Assembly (NCBI RefSeq): GCF_900496995.4
Contig: NC_044005.1
Coordinates: forward strand, 26,541,363 to 26,605,362
Source: Aquila chrysaetos chrysaetos
Taxonomy: Eukaryota > Chordata > Aves > Accipitriformes > Accipitridae
Length of the DNA: 64,000 bases
Direction: 5' to 3'
Shown one piece after another: positions 47,601 to 58,965 of the stretch; the stretch's first letter is position 1; the number at the start of each line of letters is the position of its first letter. The notes beneath the pieces are model-generated. The model worked only from the letters and a program-made list of their open reading frames with translations, had not been told where the DNA came from and did no database searches. The translations under genes and the position numbers were made by a program.

Positions 47601-50600
47601 ATAGAGACTCAGGGTAGTGCATTAGGGGAGCAGCCAAGGGGAGGATTGTGGTGTGCTGACAGAGCCACACACAGAGTCACAGTGCAGAATCCCAGAAACT
47701 CAGCAGTCACTGTCACTCTTTGCCCCAGGCCCCTCTCTTCAGCCCATTCACACTACTTCCAAAACACCATGTTTTTCACTCCATCTCCATTTCACTGATG
47801 CTCAGAACTTTTCGTCCATTTAGCTCTCCCCAAACCAGTCCACCACTGCCTCCTGAGCCTATGAAGTACCCACTGGCCATCTCCCTGACTGTTCCTGCAA
47901 ATTCCACCCCCCCCGCTTTTACCCTCATGCTCAGCCAATGCAGCTGTCCTTGCAGCTCACAGCCCCTGGAATCCACCAGCACTTGGTGTGTTCTGCAAAA
48001 ACAGCAGCTCACCAGGGAAGTAACTGGCAAACTGTATGAGGAATGACAGAACCAACAATAACTGACACTGCACTCTATTCTCAGCTCTGTTTCTGAACAA
48101 TTTCATCATTGGTGTGCATGCAGCTCAAGCGGTGTTTGATATTTTATGGCTGTGAATTCCAGGTATTGGATATCCTGTGAGGGCTGTCTCCCACCTGACA
48201 GACAGACATCACTCCCCAGAAGGATGCGGGGACCATAGAATATGCCCAGTTCCTCTTCTGTTGTGCATAGAGCCTGGACTCCCACCCTGTTCAAATGCAA
48301 AGGAGCTGCTGGCACACACCAGAAGGGTAAGAAGTCCTTCTAGAGCTTTGACATTGTATAGAGAGGTCTAATCATCAGCTCTGCTTCCTTGAGGAGGCTT
48401 CCCAGCAGGCAGGAAGGGGTTTTGCCTTGAGGGCACAGATCTAGTGACTGTCTCCTGGCAGCTTTCCTCACCTGCAGGTCAGGTTTGGGTTGTCTGTGTA
48501 GCATAGTCAGGCTTTCATTTCAATCAGCTGTCTCATTCACACACACTATCTGTTTTAAAATAACAAGCCGTTGTTCCTGCAGACAGAGAATCACACATCA
48601 CACCCCAATCCTCCAATAAAAGCCCTGTTCTAGGAGCTATGCATCCCAAAGGTAACAGAGAGCAGGGGGGAAGGGACTTCTGAAGATGGGGCAATAGTCT
48701 ATGGGGGAGGGATAGCTGGGAGAGAGATTACAACCTTAGCTAACACTAGTAGAGTGCCGAGGAGAAAAATCCAAGGGCAATGTAGTGAGGAGACAGGCAT
48801 CTGGGGAAGTGCAACTCAGCAGTGCAGAACTGGTGGACAAAAAAGGAACAACAAAGAAACTTTTAGCCAAAAGGACAAAGCAGTTTGCTGATGAGGGTGG
48901 GGAGGGATGACAGCATTTCTCACCCCAACAGGAAACAGCCCTTTGTAGCTGCATGTCAGAAAGAGACACACAAGCAGAGTAAAGCCAAATGAAATACCCA
49001 AGCAAAGTCGAAGCAGAGACTCTACTGCCCTGCTGGAGAAAAGAGCAAAGCGAGTGGAAAGCCCTTCAATGTGAACTTCGCTGTTCTGTCTTCCCGTCCA
49101 CCTGATGACAAAGAATAGTCTGCACTTGGGAGAAGCTCTTGGCTGCTACAGAAAAGGAAGCAGTGCTCTGCAGATAGCACTTTTTAAATTCCACTGATAG
49201 TCTCACATCTACCATCTCATGCAGTTTCCTTGCCATACAGAGCTCGGTCACTGCTGCCCATTTCCCCTGTTGACATGGACAGAAAATTGAGCAATTACCC
49301 TTAAACTCCTCTCTCTCAGATTGCCCAGATTGCTACATACACAGCATTAAGCCCCCAATTGCCCCTGGCCAAAAGTGACTCAACTAGGCCTGTCCTTTAG
49401 GAATTAAACACTTTTGTGTTGCTTGTGAAGGTTTATTATTCCTCCAGTTGTGATGCATTAAATCCTGCTAAAGCAGGTTTCCCACCATGCAGAGGACCTG
49501 GCCCCCCTCACCCCCGCCCCAACAAGGTTCAGCTGGACACACATCCACCTATCAAAGGTGCATTATCCACTTGCTATGCCTGTGTACTAGCATGTACCAG
49601 TGAGTGTTCAGGAGGATGTGCACTAAGCTCACAGCGGGTGCTGTAGGAAATCCCAATATCCATCAGCTAGACACTCCAGAGCTATTTCTGAAGAGACACT
49701 GCACTTTCAAAATAGTCTTTCCAGCCTGGAGTTTTACAGGAGCAAATGGTGCTTTTAGTCAAACACAAGTCTTTGCTTTCCTGTAACTCAAAACTGGCTC
49801 CTCTTCAAAGTGACTCTCTTGCCCTGGACTAGCCTCCATGAAGAAGAAATATGGATTAGAGAAAATGAATTCTGAGCACAACCTGAGCCAAGGTGCTTCA
49901 CTGCTAGTATTTCAACAGTTTGAATTGCACAGTATGGATGACTTGCACCATCTGGGTTTCCCTGTGCAACTGTAAGGAATGGCTGAAATTGCTGATAGTT
50001 CCATGCATGTCCCTGTCTGGTTCACCCCCTTACAATCTCCCCTATTACTTCAGTCTTTCCATACAGCCTGAGAAGCAACTGTCCTTCTGTCCCAAACTCC
50101 CATTGATATGAGGAATCAGATGCTATTTCATGCATGGGGTGAATGGCCAGGAGCAGTGAGAGAAATCTACTTTTATTTCTGAAACTACAAGGCATATCAA
50201 GCCCAAAAGTCTCTACTTGGCTGTACAACATTCCCTCCATTCTCCACATGCCAAACTGGGCTCTCTCCAGGCCCTATGCTTTTTCAACACTTTCTCCAAC
50301 AGACTCCAAATTCTGAGCCTCTGCATGTTAGTGATGGATAAATGATCACAACTGAGCACATTTCAAATACACAAGAATACCTTTTTAAGGGCATATAGCT
50401 TTGTCCTTCATTCTTCTAATGAAAAGGTTGGATGGGGGACAAACAATGTTAATGGAATGGTACAGCTCAGCTTTCTAATAGGTTAAAGAAAGACGATTCA
50501 AATGTATTGGTTGACAGCAGCAATCATTACGCAACTGTGCCTGTTCATATTAAGGTGTACAAGCTAACACATTATGCAGCACAAAATAACCATGACCCAT

Positions 50601-51604
50601 CCTTGGGGATCCATACACCAATATCTTGATTTTTGTATGTTTAGAATCTGAGCTTTACTGTTACAGTTAAGGACACAAGCCCAAGTGCAGTTCTGTGAGA
50701 AGGGGATGCTGATACGGCTCAACTTACTGCACAGCCACAGCATGCTACTCCCTGCATTCTACACTGGGCAGTTATTTGTATCTCTGCTTATTCAAAAAAG
50801 TAATTTTATTTAGGTTCTGGCATTTGTTTATATGTCACTTTTCTCCACTGCAGTTGCTGAGCCCACACGGAAAACTCCTGTCCCAGAATAACTTGCTTAA
50901 TGTCCTGCAGAAATAGGACCACAAGCATGCAATGCACTGATCCATTTAGAGATTTTCCACATGCAAATTAGATCCATAACCCAGTGTATTTGACTGTACC
51001 AGAAACTGCCTGGGTAGGAACAGATTAGTGGGATCTTTCTTCTAACACATAGAGTTAATCCAAAACTGAACTCTGGTTTGCAAACAATCCAAATTCAACT
51101 GTTAACCATAGGTTAGGCACAGATAAATAAGTGAAGTGTATTAGGACTTGCCATGTCTTCATACCACATTCTGCATCAATTCTATTCTGTATTAATTACC
51201 CAAGGTCTTGGAACACTAAAAGTCACATGCTGCAAACATGTGGCAAGCATTTTTACGGCTGGTTAGCAAAGACAGTTATACTCTGAATACAAGACCAAGG
51301 TTCAACAAGAAGGACAGCACGTATGCAAACACTCAAAGAGCTGTTCAGAACAGTCTACCAGCCTCAGTGACATACGCTGAAATTTAAGAAGCCCAAGAAA
51401 CTTCCCAGGGGAAAAATTAAGTCTGTTCTGAAGATGCCAATGCTATAAAGGTGCCACTTCTGGCAGTCATATGTTGCAATGCTTAATCTGTCTGGAAAAC
51501 CCAAATAAGTCTTCATTTAATCTCATTAACCATACTGATGTCTGATCCTTTGTGACTCCTGGTAATTCTTCTGATGCTTGGTGATATTTTACGGATGCAA
51601 CTTT

Positions 51605-51640
51605 TTATACACTGTATAAAATTTATACACTGTATAAAAT
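51605..51640. repeat. 18-bp perfect tandem duplication with dyad symmetry
   Basis: Two exact, adjacent copies of an 18-bp unit (51605-51622 and 51623-51640). Each unit contains the inverted pair TTATAC...GTATAA around a 3-bp centre, so the whole 36 bp can form two small hairpins or a larger cruciform. Confidence 0.95.
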
Positions 51641-52346
51641 TCTTAGCCCTTGAAAACTGAGGTAGCTCCTAGAGACTCTAATGAACTTCTATGCTCCCCA
51701 TAGTTCTCTAGTGCTTTTCTCAAAATCCATAGTGTGGATTTTTCCTGAGATTTCTCTTGGCTCATCCAGTCCTAGAAGAGCAGGTGATACACACTATCAA
51801 GAAAACTAGTGCTAAGTCAGGAGTCCAGTAGACTTCACAGCAGCCTGTAGAGGGTTGGGATGGGATTACCCACCAGTGCCTATGTTTTGCTTATGATCTA
51901 TGATCCTGGATTAGGCAAGTGGATTTTTTAAATTGCCCCATGACAGAGACCCAAGGAGAGCAGTGCAGGCACTTGTCCTGATGGGAACAAGACAGGGATG
52001 TTATCATAACACATAAGAGAGACTTAAAGTAGAGCATACTATCACCTAAACTAGGGGACAGCAGTGATTTCTTTCCCTGCTCTTAACCTTTTATTGCTCT
52101 TTTAGGTATCTTTTTGCCCCAGTCCACTATTCTCCAAGTGGAGGTAATCACAGAGAAAAGTGTGTTCTTGACACTTTCCTTCTTCCCAAAGGTGCTTTAT
52201 CATTCTGTATTAATGAAGAGCCAGAGTTACACTACAGGTTCACTTCCTCATCCTCCTCTCCATCTCCTTTGGTCTCTCTCTCTCATTCAGCAGCTGGGGA
52301 GATTTAAGCAGCTCCCGCATTTGTCTACCCCCAGGGTGGTTCATTT

Positions 52347-52351
52347 CCTTG
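52347..52351. repeat. Target-site duplication, left copy (CCTTG)
   Basis: CCTTG immediately precedes the TG of the 1.2-kb LTR and is repeated exactly after its terminal CA. A 5-bp duplication is common for class III (ERVL) and some class I elements. Confidence 0.85.
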
Positions 52352-52490
52352 TGTGATGGGTTGACCCTGGCTGGTTGCCAGGTGCCCACCAAAGCCGTTC
52401 TATCACTCCCCCTCCTCAACTGGACAGGGGAGAGAAAATATAACAAAGAGCTTGTGGGTCGAGATAAGGACAGGAGAGAGATCACTCACC

Positions 52491-52497
52491 ACTTACC
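52491..52497 (-). promoter_or_regulatory. Splice donor-like site inside the LTR
   Basis: The minus-strand sequence GACG|GTAAGTGG matches the 5' splice-site consensus well. Lying downstream of the LTR promoter and in the IFT43 sense, it could splice LTR-initiated transcripts to the IFT43 exon at 39471. Whether it is used is not known. Confidence 0.45.
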
Positions 52498-52762
52498 GTC
52501 ACGGGCAAAACAGACTCAACTTGGGGAAAATTAACTCACTTTACTACAAATCAACCAGAGCAGAGTAATGAGAAATAAAACCAAATCTCAGAACACCTTC
52601 CCTCCACCCCTCCCTTCTTCCCGGGCACAACTTTACTCCCGGATTCTCCACCAACCCCCACAGCGGCACAGGGGGACGGGGAATGGGGTTTACGGCCAGT
52701 TCATCACACATTGTTTTCTGCTGCTTCATCCTCCTCAGGGGGAGGACTCATCACACTCTTCC

Positions 52763-53240
52763 CTGCTCCAGCGTGGGGTCCCACCCACGGGAGACAGTCC
52801 TCCATGAACTTCTCCAACGTGGGCCCTTCCCATGGGCTGCAGTTCTTCACGAACTGCTCCAGCATGGGTCCTTTCCACGGTGTGCAGTCCTTCAGGAGCA
52901 CACTGCTCCAGCGTGGGTCCCCCACAGGGTCACAAGTCCTGCCAGAAAACCTGCTCCAGCGTGGGTCCCCCACAGGGTCACAAGTCCTGCCAGAAAACCT
53001 GCTCCAGCGTGGGCTCCTCTCTCCACAGATCCGCGGGTCCTGCCAGGAGCCTGCTCCAGTGCAGGGTTCCCACGGGGTCACAGCCTCCTTCGGGAAACCC
53101 ACCTGCTCCAGCGTGGGGTCCTCCACAGGCTACAGGTGGATATCTGCTCCACCGTGGACCTCCCTGGGCTGCAGGGGGACAGCCTGCCTCACCATGGTCT
53201 TCACCACGGGCTGCAGGGGAATCTCTGCTCCGGCGCCTGG
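52763..53240. repeat. Minisatellite inside the LTR, about 48-bp unit
   Basis: About ten units start with variants of CTGCTCCAGCGTGGG (plus strand; starts near 52763, 52859, 52903, 52951, 52999, 53051, 53103, 53144 and 53225, plus degenerate ones). Two central units (52903-52950 and 52951-52998) are exact 48-bp copies and outer units are diverged. Because the unit is 16 codons long, frames stay open on both strands (273 codons plus, 140 codons minus). These are a by-product of the repeat. Confidence 0.9.
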
Positions 53241-53354
53241 AGCATCTCCTCCCCCTCCTTCTTCACTGACCTTGGTGTCCGCAGGGTTGTTTCTCTTACA
53301 TGTTCTCACTCCTCTCTCCGGCTGCCGTATTCCCTCTGTCCCAACTTTTTCCTT

Positions 53355-53362
53355 CTTAAAAA
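53355..53362 (-). promoter_or_regulatory. LTR TATA-like box
   Basis: TTTTTAAG on the minus strand in the expected U3 position of the 1.2-kb LTR. It is one base from the TATTTAAG form seen in many retroviral promoters, so activity may be weakened. Confidence 0.5.
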
Positions 53363-53549
53363 TGTTATCACAGAGGCGTTACCACTATCGCTGATTGGCT
53401 CGGCCTTCGCTGGTGGCGGGTCCGTCTTAGAGCCGGCTGGTATCGGCTCTCTCTCGAACACAGGGGAAGCTTCCAGCAACTTCTTACAGAAGCCACCCCT
53501 GTAACACCCCCCCCCCACTACCAAAACCTTGCCACACAAAACCAATACA

Positions 53550-53554
53550 CCTTG
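53550..53554. repeat. Target-site duplication, right copy (CCTTG)
   Basis: Exact second copy of CCTTG following the terminal CA of the 1.2-kb LTR. Confidence 0.85.
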
Positions 53555-53646
53555 CAATTTCTTACAAGATGCTTCTCCTCACTTTACTGGAGAATCCCCA
53601 GATGTGCATGAAAGCACTTCATGCAGTCAAGTAGGTGATACCTTAC

Positions 53647-53693
53647 CTCCTCCATCATCTGATGCCTCCAGGCTCTGCTGTCTGAGACGATGA
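53647..53693 (-). CDS. IFT43: IFT43 coding exon, HRLRQQSLEASDDGG
   Basis: A 47-bp exon bounded by acceptor '...gctgcag' and donor GTAAGG. The first base (T) completes the Asp codon begun in the upstream exon. It then encodes HRLRQQSLEASDDGG and ends with the G of the next Asp codon. This corresponds to 'FRLRPQSLNGSDYGGD' in human IFT43. The exon is small and would be missed by open-frame length alone. Its donor is only 92 bp upstream (in gene direction) of the LTR insertion. Confidence 0.93.
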
Positions 53694-54208
53694 CTGCAGC
53701 AAAACACAAGGAAGAAAGAATTTCAATTGCAAGCCCAGAAAAGCATCTCGTTGTGTCCCCTTCCTCCCCACAAGCCTCATGGCCTGTCAGTGGCAGAGTT
53801 CCCAGGTATGCTTAGCCTGCAGACTGACCTCCTTCCATACCCCTCATTGCCGGACTCAGCAGAAATCTCAGCTTAGAGTGCTTAAGCAAGATGCCTTGTA
53901 CCTGAGACAAAGCCCTAGGCTGCAGACAGCAGGGCCTGGGGTGGGTCTGGGAGGAAAGCAGATGCTTTCTACTTTTCCTTCCTTCTGTCGTATGGGAATG
54001 ACAGAGCCATCACCTACTCCATATCCAGGGAACTACAGAGTGACCAGCCCTGCACCATCCCAGGACACATGACTTGATTTCATGCTAGGGTCTGCACCCT
54101 TCCCAAGTTCCAGATCTTGGTGTACTGGTGCTTCGAGTTGCATGTCCCTTCTCCATGAGATCAGATGTAAAAGTTGTGGAAGAAGTCTCAGCAACAACAG
54201 GAACTTAC
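53694..54208 (-). other. IFT43: IFT43 intron, 515 bp
   Basis: Donor GTAAGT at 54208, acceptor AG at 53694. No repeat recognised. Confidence 0.85.
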
Positions 54209-54241
54209 TCTTCTACTTCTTCTGCATGCTTTCTTCCTGAC
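54209..54241 (-). CDS. IFT43: IFT43 micro-exon, SGRKHAEEVED
   Basis: A 33-bp exon bounded by acceptor '...cttgtcttgcag' and donor GTAAGT. Its first base completes a codon begun upstream. It then encodes SGRKHAEEVE and the first two bases of Asp, matching human 'FRRKASEEIED'. The frame continues exactly into the 53693 exon. An open frame in a different phase crosses the same bases and is not used. Short length makes the match modest alone, but phase, splice sites and position agree. Confidence 0.85.
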
Positions 54242-57200
54242 CTGCAAGACAAGGAAAGGCTTATGCTTAGAAAAGGCTAGAAAAAATTTAAAAACTGCAC
54301 CGTTCCCTATATCACTGTTATTGTGCAAAACAGTTCCTACACCAGATCCGATATAACACACTGCACCTTTGAAAAGTTCTGAGTGACCATTAAACCAGTG
54401 TATCAAAAAGTCCCTGAGTGCATCAGATCGAAGCAGAACTATTTGGGTCCAAAAAGACAGCCATGCCCAGATACAGCAAGAGCCATAGTTCCTGGTTTTT
54501 TAGCTTCTCAGATACTTTTTCATCCCCTCTGCTATCAGCTGCAGGTAAAGTTTGCCTTACCTGAGTAGAGAGGTCAGCACATTAAGGAGTAAAGAAGATG
54601 CTATACTTTGTCTACCTATCCCTGAGACATCAACAGGTCCTTCCTCCTCCTGGTCACGCATAAAGATTATCTGGTTGCCTTTGTAGGTTAGGAGCCCTAT
54701 CTGAGCTGGCCAAGTTCAGGTGAGAGATGCTGTTGCTGCAGTAAATCAGGGTTGATCTGGCTGAGTTAACAGGAGTTCATAATAATAATGTGGGGGGGAG
54801 GCACTGGCAAATGGCAGCTCCCTTGCTCTCCACCCCAGCAAGCCCAGAAGTAATTCAGTCCTGATTAGGGACGCTTGTTCAGTATTCAAAATGTAAAACA
54901 TGGAGGTTGCTGAACCAGCACTTTGAAAAGTTAATTAAATGCCAGGTTTCTTTTTAGCAGATACTCCATCACTTGCTGATTGCTTTGGCCATTTTGCAGA
55001 GTGAAGTTTCATCTCTATGCATTGGGAATAAATATTCTCCCCTCCCTTGAAGTCAGGGTGTCATGACAAAGAATACATGGGCCTCTCCCCTACCACATGC
55101 ACTATCCCAGGACACAGGAAGATGTAAGAGAAGTTGCTTCATTGCCTTGCACTGCTCCTGTCAAAGCACTTCCATGAGATGTGACAGGCCTCTCCTCATC
55201 TGCTCTCTGTTCCAGCAGGTTATGGTCCTCATCTAGCTCTCCTGTGCATAACCTACTCTTCTAAGAGCAACGAGCAGGGCACATCTGAGCCCAGTAATAT
55301 CCACTGCTATAAGCAGAACTGCAGCTGTGTAGATGACATCTGCATCTGGGCTTTCAGCTATATCTGCACACTTCTGTTCATCAGAAGAGGCAGAAGTGCA
55401 ATGCAGCTGGGGAATTTAGGAAAGAGCTGTTCCAGTGAGGAGCAATTGTCCAGCTCCAACCTTCTCCGCAGTGGTAGTGCAAAGCACTTTTTGTGAACCC
55501 CCTGATACTATGGAGAAAAAAAGGGATGGCTTCAGAGAACCCACCCCCAGCTCTCACTAGAGTTTAGAATCTGAGAAGACAGAGATGGAAAGAGGATGCA
55601 AGATTTATCCTATTTTATCTCTCCCTTCTGCCTTCACAGAACTGCTCCCCACACCCTGTCTTCAGAGCCTTGCCCTCACTGAGCTGAAACATCCCAAATG
55701 ATGGCACTGCACAGCCTTGCACAGTGAGATGATTCCCTGGAGGTTCAATCTAACCTCTTCTTAGCATGATCCCGTTACTCTTGATAATTGTCCAGCCCCA
55801 AATAACACTCTTTTCCTCAGTACTCACACTCCTTACATCTTTACTCATCTCCTATCCCCAGGCAGGAGTGAAACACTCCACATGTTTACACTTCCCAGGA
55901 GAGGGTCACTCCTGCTATCCCTGTAAGCAATTTCTGTTTCTTTTTCCTGAGCTCCCTGTCATGACAGGTATCCAGGTGGCCCACAGGGAAGGCAGTCATA
56001 TTTTAGTCCTAGAGGAAGAGACTGCTTCACTCATGTTCCAAGACTTAAATCTTTTTCAACTTTTCCTTGTTACGCTAGGAAAGGACTTATTTAGGGCAAT
56101 AAGCAAATACTTCATTATGAGATAGCTGCACTAGATTGGAAAAAATAGTAATTTGGGGAACAAATTCATAAACTGGGAGGAGAGAATAGTACTGACCCCT
56201 TTAATCCCAGAGCCCAGGTATTAGAACACTCTCCTGTCAAAGACAGTTCCCTCTCTCTAAGGCAAGCTAAAGCCCCACAGCCAGCCCCCCAGGAGAACAC
56301 CCTTGTCCCTATGCCACAGGGTCCAAAGGTGGCAGTTGGTGATGCCAGTCTCTCATGCCAACAGTCCTGTGATTTATACGGAGCCTTTAAATACCAATGG
56401 CACTAGAACAGGAGCTAGAAATGACTGTTGTTCTGTTTAGGTGAGACATCTGCTTCCAGTCACCTGTACTAGATATGTGCGTTAATATACAATTTGGAAT
56501 AGCATTATTTGATGAAACTGGCATTTCAAACCAGCTGATAAGCTCACACGCAGAAATATAGTATGAAACTTCCGGGGCACAAGAAGGAATTGCATGTTTT
56601 ACACTCTTTGTGGCCTTAATGATTGAGCTATTAGGTAAAGAAGATACCAACCAGCCTACTATTGCCTTTCCTTTTTCATGAGGCTTCCTTTAATTTTGTT
56701 TGATGTTAAACTACTTCTTCATTCCTTGTTTCAGATTGGAAAAAAAAATTCACAAAATATTTTTGGTTTGTTCCTGATTAATCTTTTGCTTTTTCCGTCC
56801 AATCGCATTACCTAAATCTACCTAACAAAGTGACCCTGAGAGAAAAGACAAGCTTTGCCTTGTGCCCTAAGGTTAAAAACCTTCAAGGCAGTAAGCTAAG
56901 TCATTAACAGATCCTCAAAAGGTGCCCTACCTCCAAGCCTGTCCATTCCATAAGCTTAGCCAAGGGCTAAGCTATAGATGGAGATACTATTCCTGCAGAA
57001 CCAGTCACCTGCCTGCCTCTTTGCCCTCCAGGTGCTATGGGAAGCCCCACAGGCATTCTCCATAAAGTTATCACACTGCTTTAAGCATTGTTGAGTACCC
57101 CTTTCTGAGAACTGGCTCAGCTTATCAATGCCAATTGCAACACAACATTTCATCCTTCAGGAATATCAGGCCTGGGTACACATCATCCTCTTCATTCACC

Positions 57201-57999
57201 ACATGGGCAAAGCTCTCTAGAGTGAAAGCAGACATGGAAGAAACCAGACTCAAGCCAGCATAGACAGATTTCCTATTCTTTTCTTATGATCTCAGCAACA
57301 AGAAGTGCACTGCTCTCGTTTGTCTGCTCCAGCAGGAGGCACAGCCCAGGGAGGGTAGCAACAAGTGTCTACAAAATGAGCAACTGTGTATGAACTATAG
57401 ATACACCCATTCAGGGTGTAAGGGCAAACAAGACAATACATTCCTGGGAGCAGTGCTCAGAAATGCATTCAGTCTTCTGTATTATACACCAGCCACCCCC
57501 AGTTTTTGTGAGACAGCGATACCTCTGTCTCTTTCATTTCTTCTGACAAGCCCATTGCATCTGGAGGGCCAAAGAACATGGTCCAACCCCGTCACCTGGA
57601 CAGCTCCGTTTAAACACCCTTTCCCTGCAAGGCTGCCTGTGCTCCCAAACGTAACCAAAATCCCACAGTATTCCCTCTGGCTTTGGCCAGCTGCTGACCC
57701 CCTCTCTATTTCAGGGTGTTGAACAGCTGAGAAACTGGGCAGAAGACCCCGACGGACCCCCATGTTATATAACTCCTAGTACAGAATACCTATTTCTCTC
57801 CTGGCTGTATCCTGGGGCAGAGGGTATAGATCTGATCTTGCTCGAGTGTTATCTTTGCTCAGTTCTGGCCAGCAGGAATCCTCCCTGCACACTAATGAGA
57901 GGGGGTTAAACCTCAAAACCGAGGCTTTCCCCCCCACACCCCTAACGTACAGCCGAGCTGCCTTGGAGCTGCCTGCAACGTCTGTGCTGAAGGGTGAAA

Positions 58000-58230
58000 G
58001 GCAGTTCTAATGTAGACATCATCTCAGTTAAACTGTTTCCTTCTCATTTAATGGACTACCACGGAGATCTAAATGGAGATAAAGTAGCAGGGCTCAGAGA
58101 ACAGCCAGGATGCTATCTTTATGCAGCATGACAATGTGCAGTGGTTAATTAGACACCGTTAACCTATTTTAGCAGGGGACATAACTGGGATGAATGGGGG
58201 GAAACGTCCTTGAAATCCTTTAATGTCCAC
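58000..58230. promoter_or_regulatory. Putative conserved non-coding element 11
   Basis: Immediately left of the CpG island. It contains CAGTTAAACTG, CTCATTTAATGG, GAGATAAAG, GGTTAATTAGACACC (58143-58157) and CGTTAACC cores and is non-repetitive. Likely a regulatory element tied to the island; inferred from composition. Confidence 0.45.
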
Positions 58231-58234
58231 AGCT

Positions 58235-58965
58235 CATGAGAGCTGTAGACACACTTGCATCCTGCACTGAGCCGCAGCCAGGTGCCGGGAGGCCAGCGTG
58301 CAAGATCCGAGGCCCTCTTCTGCGCTCCCAGGGAGGTGTGAGGGCGGGCAACCCAGCTGAGGAAAAGGGAAGCAATTCCGGCGGCTTGTTACAACGAACA
58401 TCGAGGCGGCTGGACAGGAATGCCCCGGCGGGGCGGGGGGCGGCAGCCGAGGACTAGAGAGGGCTAGGGGCGCGGGCAGCCCCCTCGGCCCGCCCGGTTG
58501 CCCTCCGCCCGGGCGGGCAGCCTCTCGCTGCCGGCCGCTTTGCTCCCCGCGTCCCGCCGCCGAGGGGGTCAGTGCCGGGGAGCCGGCGCGGCTCCGGGCG
58601 GCGGGGCGGGCCCCGAGGCGGCGGCGCTCCCCGGGGGCCGCCCGCCGGCGCCGCAGCATTGCCGGGCCGCGGCCGCCCTCTGCCGGGCCCCGGCGGCGTG
58701 GCGCCCGGCCCGGGCTCCCCGCGGAGGCTGCGGGTCCCCGGGCCGGGCCGCGCCGCCGGGCCGCGGCCGAGCGACGCGGGAGGCCAGCACCGGGGCTTTG
58801 ACGTGACTGTCCGCAGGCGGTCACACCTGCAATCTGCAGGGCCTGCGGGCTGTGCCCGGGAGGGCGGGGCGCACCGCAGGAGCGCTGGGGCCACAAGTCG
58901 AGATCGAAGCGTGTTTGGGGCGTTTTACAGGGCCCCCGCAGCGGGGGGAGGATTTCATCTGCCTG
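58235..58965. promoter_or_regulatory. CpG island inside IFT43 intron
   Basis: About 730 bp of very GC-rich, CpG-dense sequence, most extreme at 58420-58790, where GCGG, CCGG and CGCC blocks follow each other. It has no TATA box and opens long frames on five of six frames (up to 220 codons) with arginine/glycine/proline/alanine-rich translations, as expected from base composition. No IFT43 N-terminal coding sequence is found in it. It probably marks a promoter, for an unannotated non-coding or antisense transcript or for an alternative IFT43 first exon. Confidence 0.8.

Larger units (their letters stand above)
52352..53549 (-). mobile_element. 1.2-kb solo LTR of avian ERVL-like type
   Basis: A 1,198-bp element with TG...CA ends and a perfect 5-bp target duplication (CCTTG). 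I recognise the end at 52352-52400 and the repeated 'ctgctccagcgtgggtcc' units as those of a high-copy avian ERVL-class LTR. Its sense strand is minus. In that direction there is a TATA-like TTTTTAAG (53362-53355), then the minisatellite, then a strong splice donor CG|GTAAGT (donor at 52496-52491). No gag, pol or env sequence is attached, so it is solo. It sits in the 14.2-kb IFT43 intron in the same orientation as the gene. The LTR family name is from recall. Confidence 0.88.
39472..53646 (-). other. IFT43: IFT43 intron, 14.2 kb
   Basis: The largest intron in the window. It contains a small CpG-rich patch (40640-40870), a 43-bp tandem duplication (43854-43939), a MIR-like relic (about 44565-44640), an 18-bp tandem duplication (51605-51640) and a complete solo LTR (52352-53549) close to its 5' end. 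The rest shows many chance frames (up to 182 codons at 41971-42519) but nothing that resembles a protein or RNA gene. Confidence 0.85.

Noticed and set aside
52704..53126. 140-codon minus-strand frame with a 16-residue repeat
   Set aside because: Same minisatellite on the LTR sense strand; a by-product of unit length. No retroviral gene similarity is seen.
52683..53504. 273-codon plus-strand open frame, the longest in the window
   Set aside because: It lies wholly inside the 1.2-kb LTR on the strand opposite the LTR's own sense, and stays open because of the 48-bp minisatellite. No known domain.
54188..54406. 72-codon minus frame crossing the IFT43 micro-exon
   Set aside because: It is in a different phase from the IFT43 frame; only the frame giving SGRKHAEEVED joins correctly to the next exon.
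58234..58896. 220-codon minus frame in the CpG island
   Set aside because: Composition-driven (arginine, proline, alanine, glycine); other frames in the same region are equally open and none resembles IFT43 or another protein.
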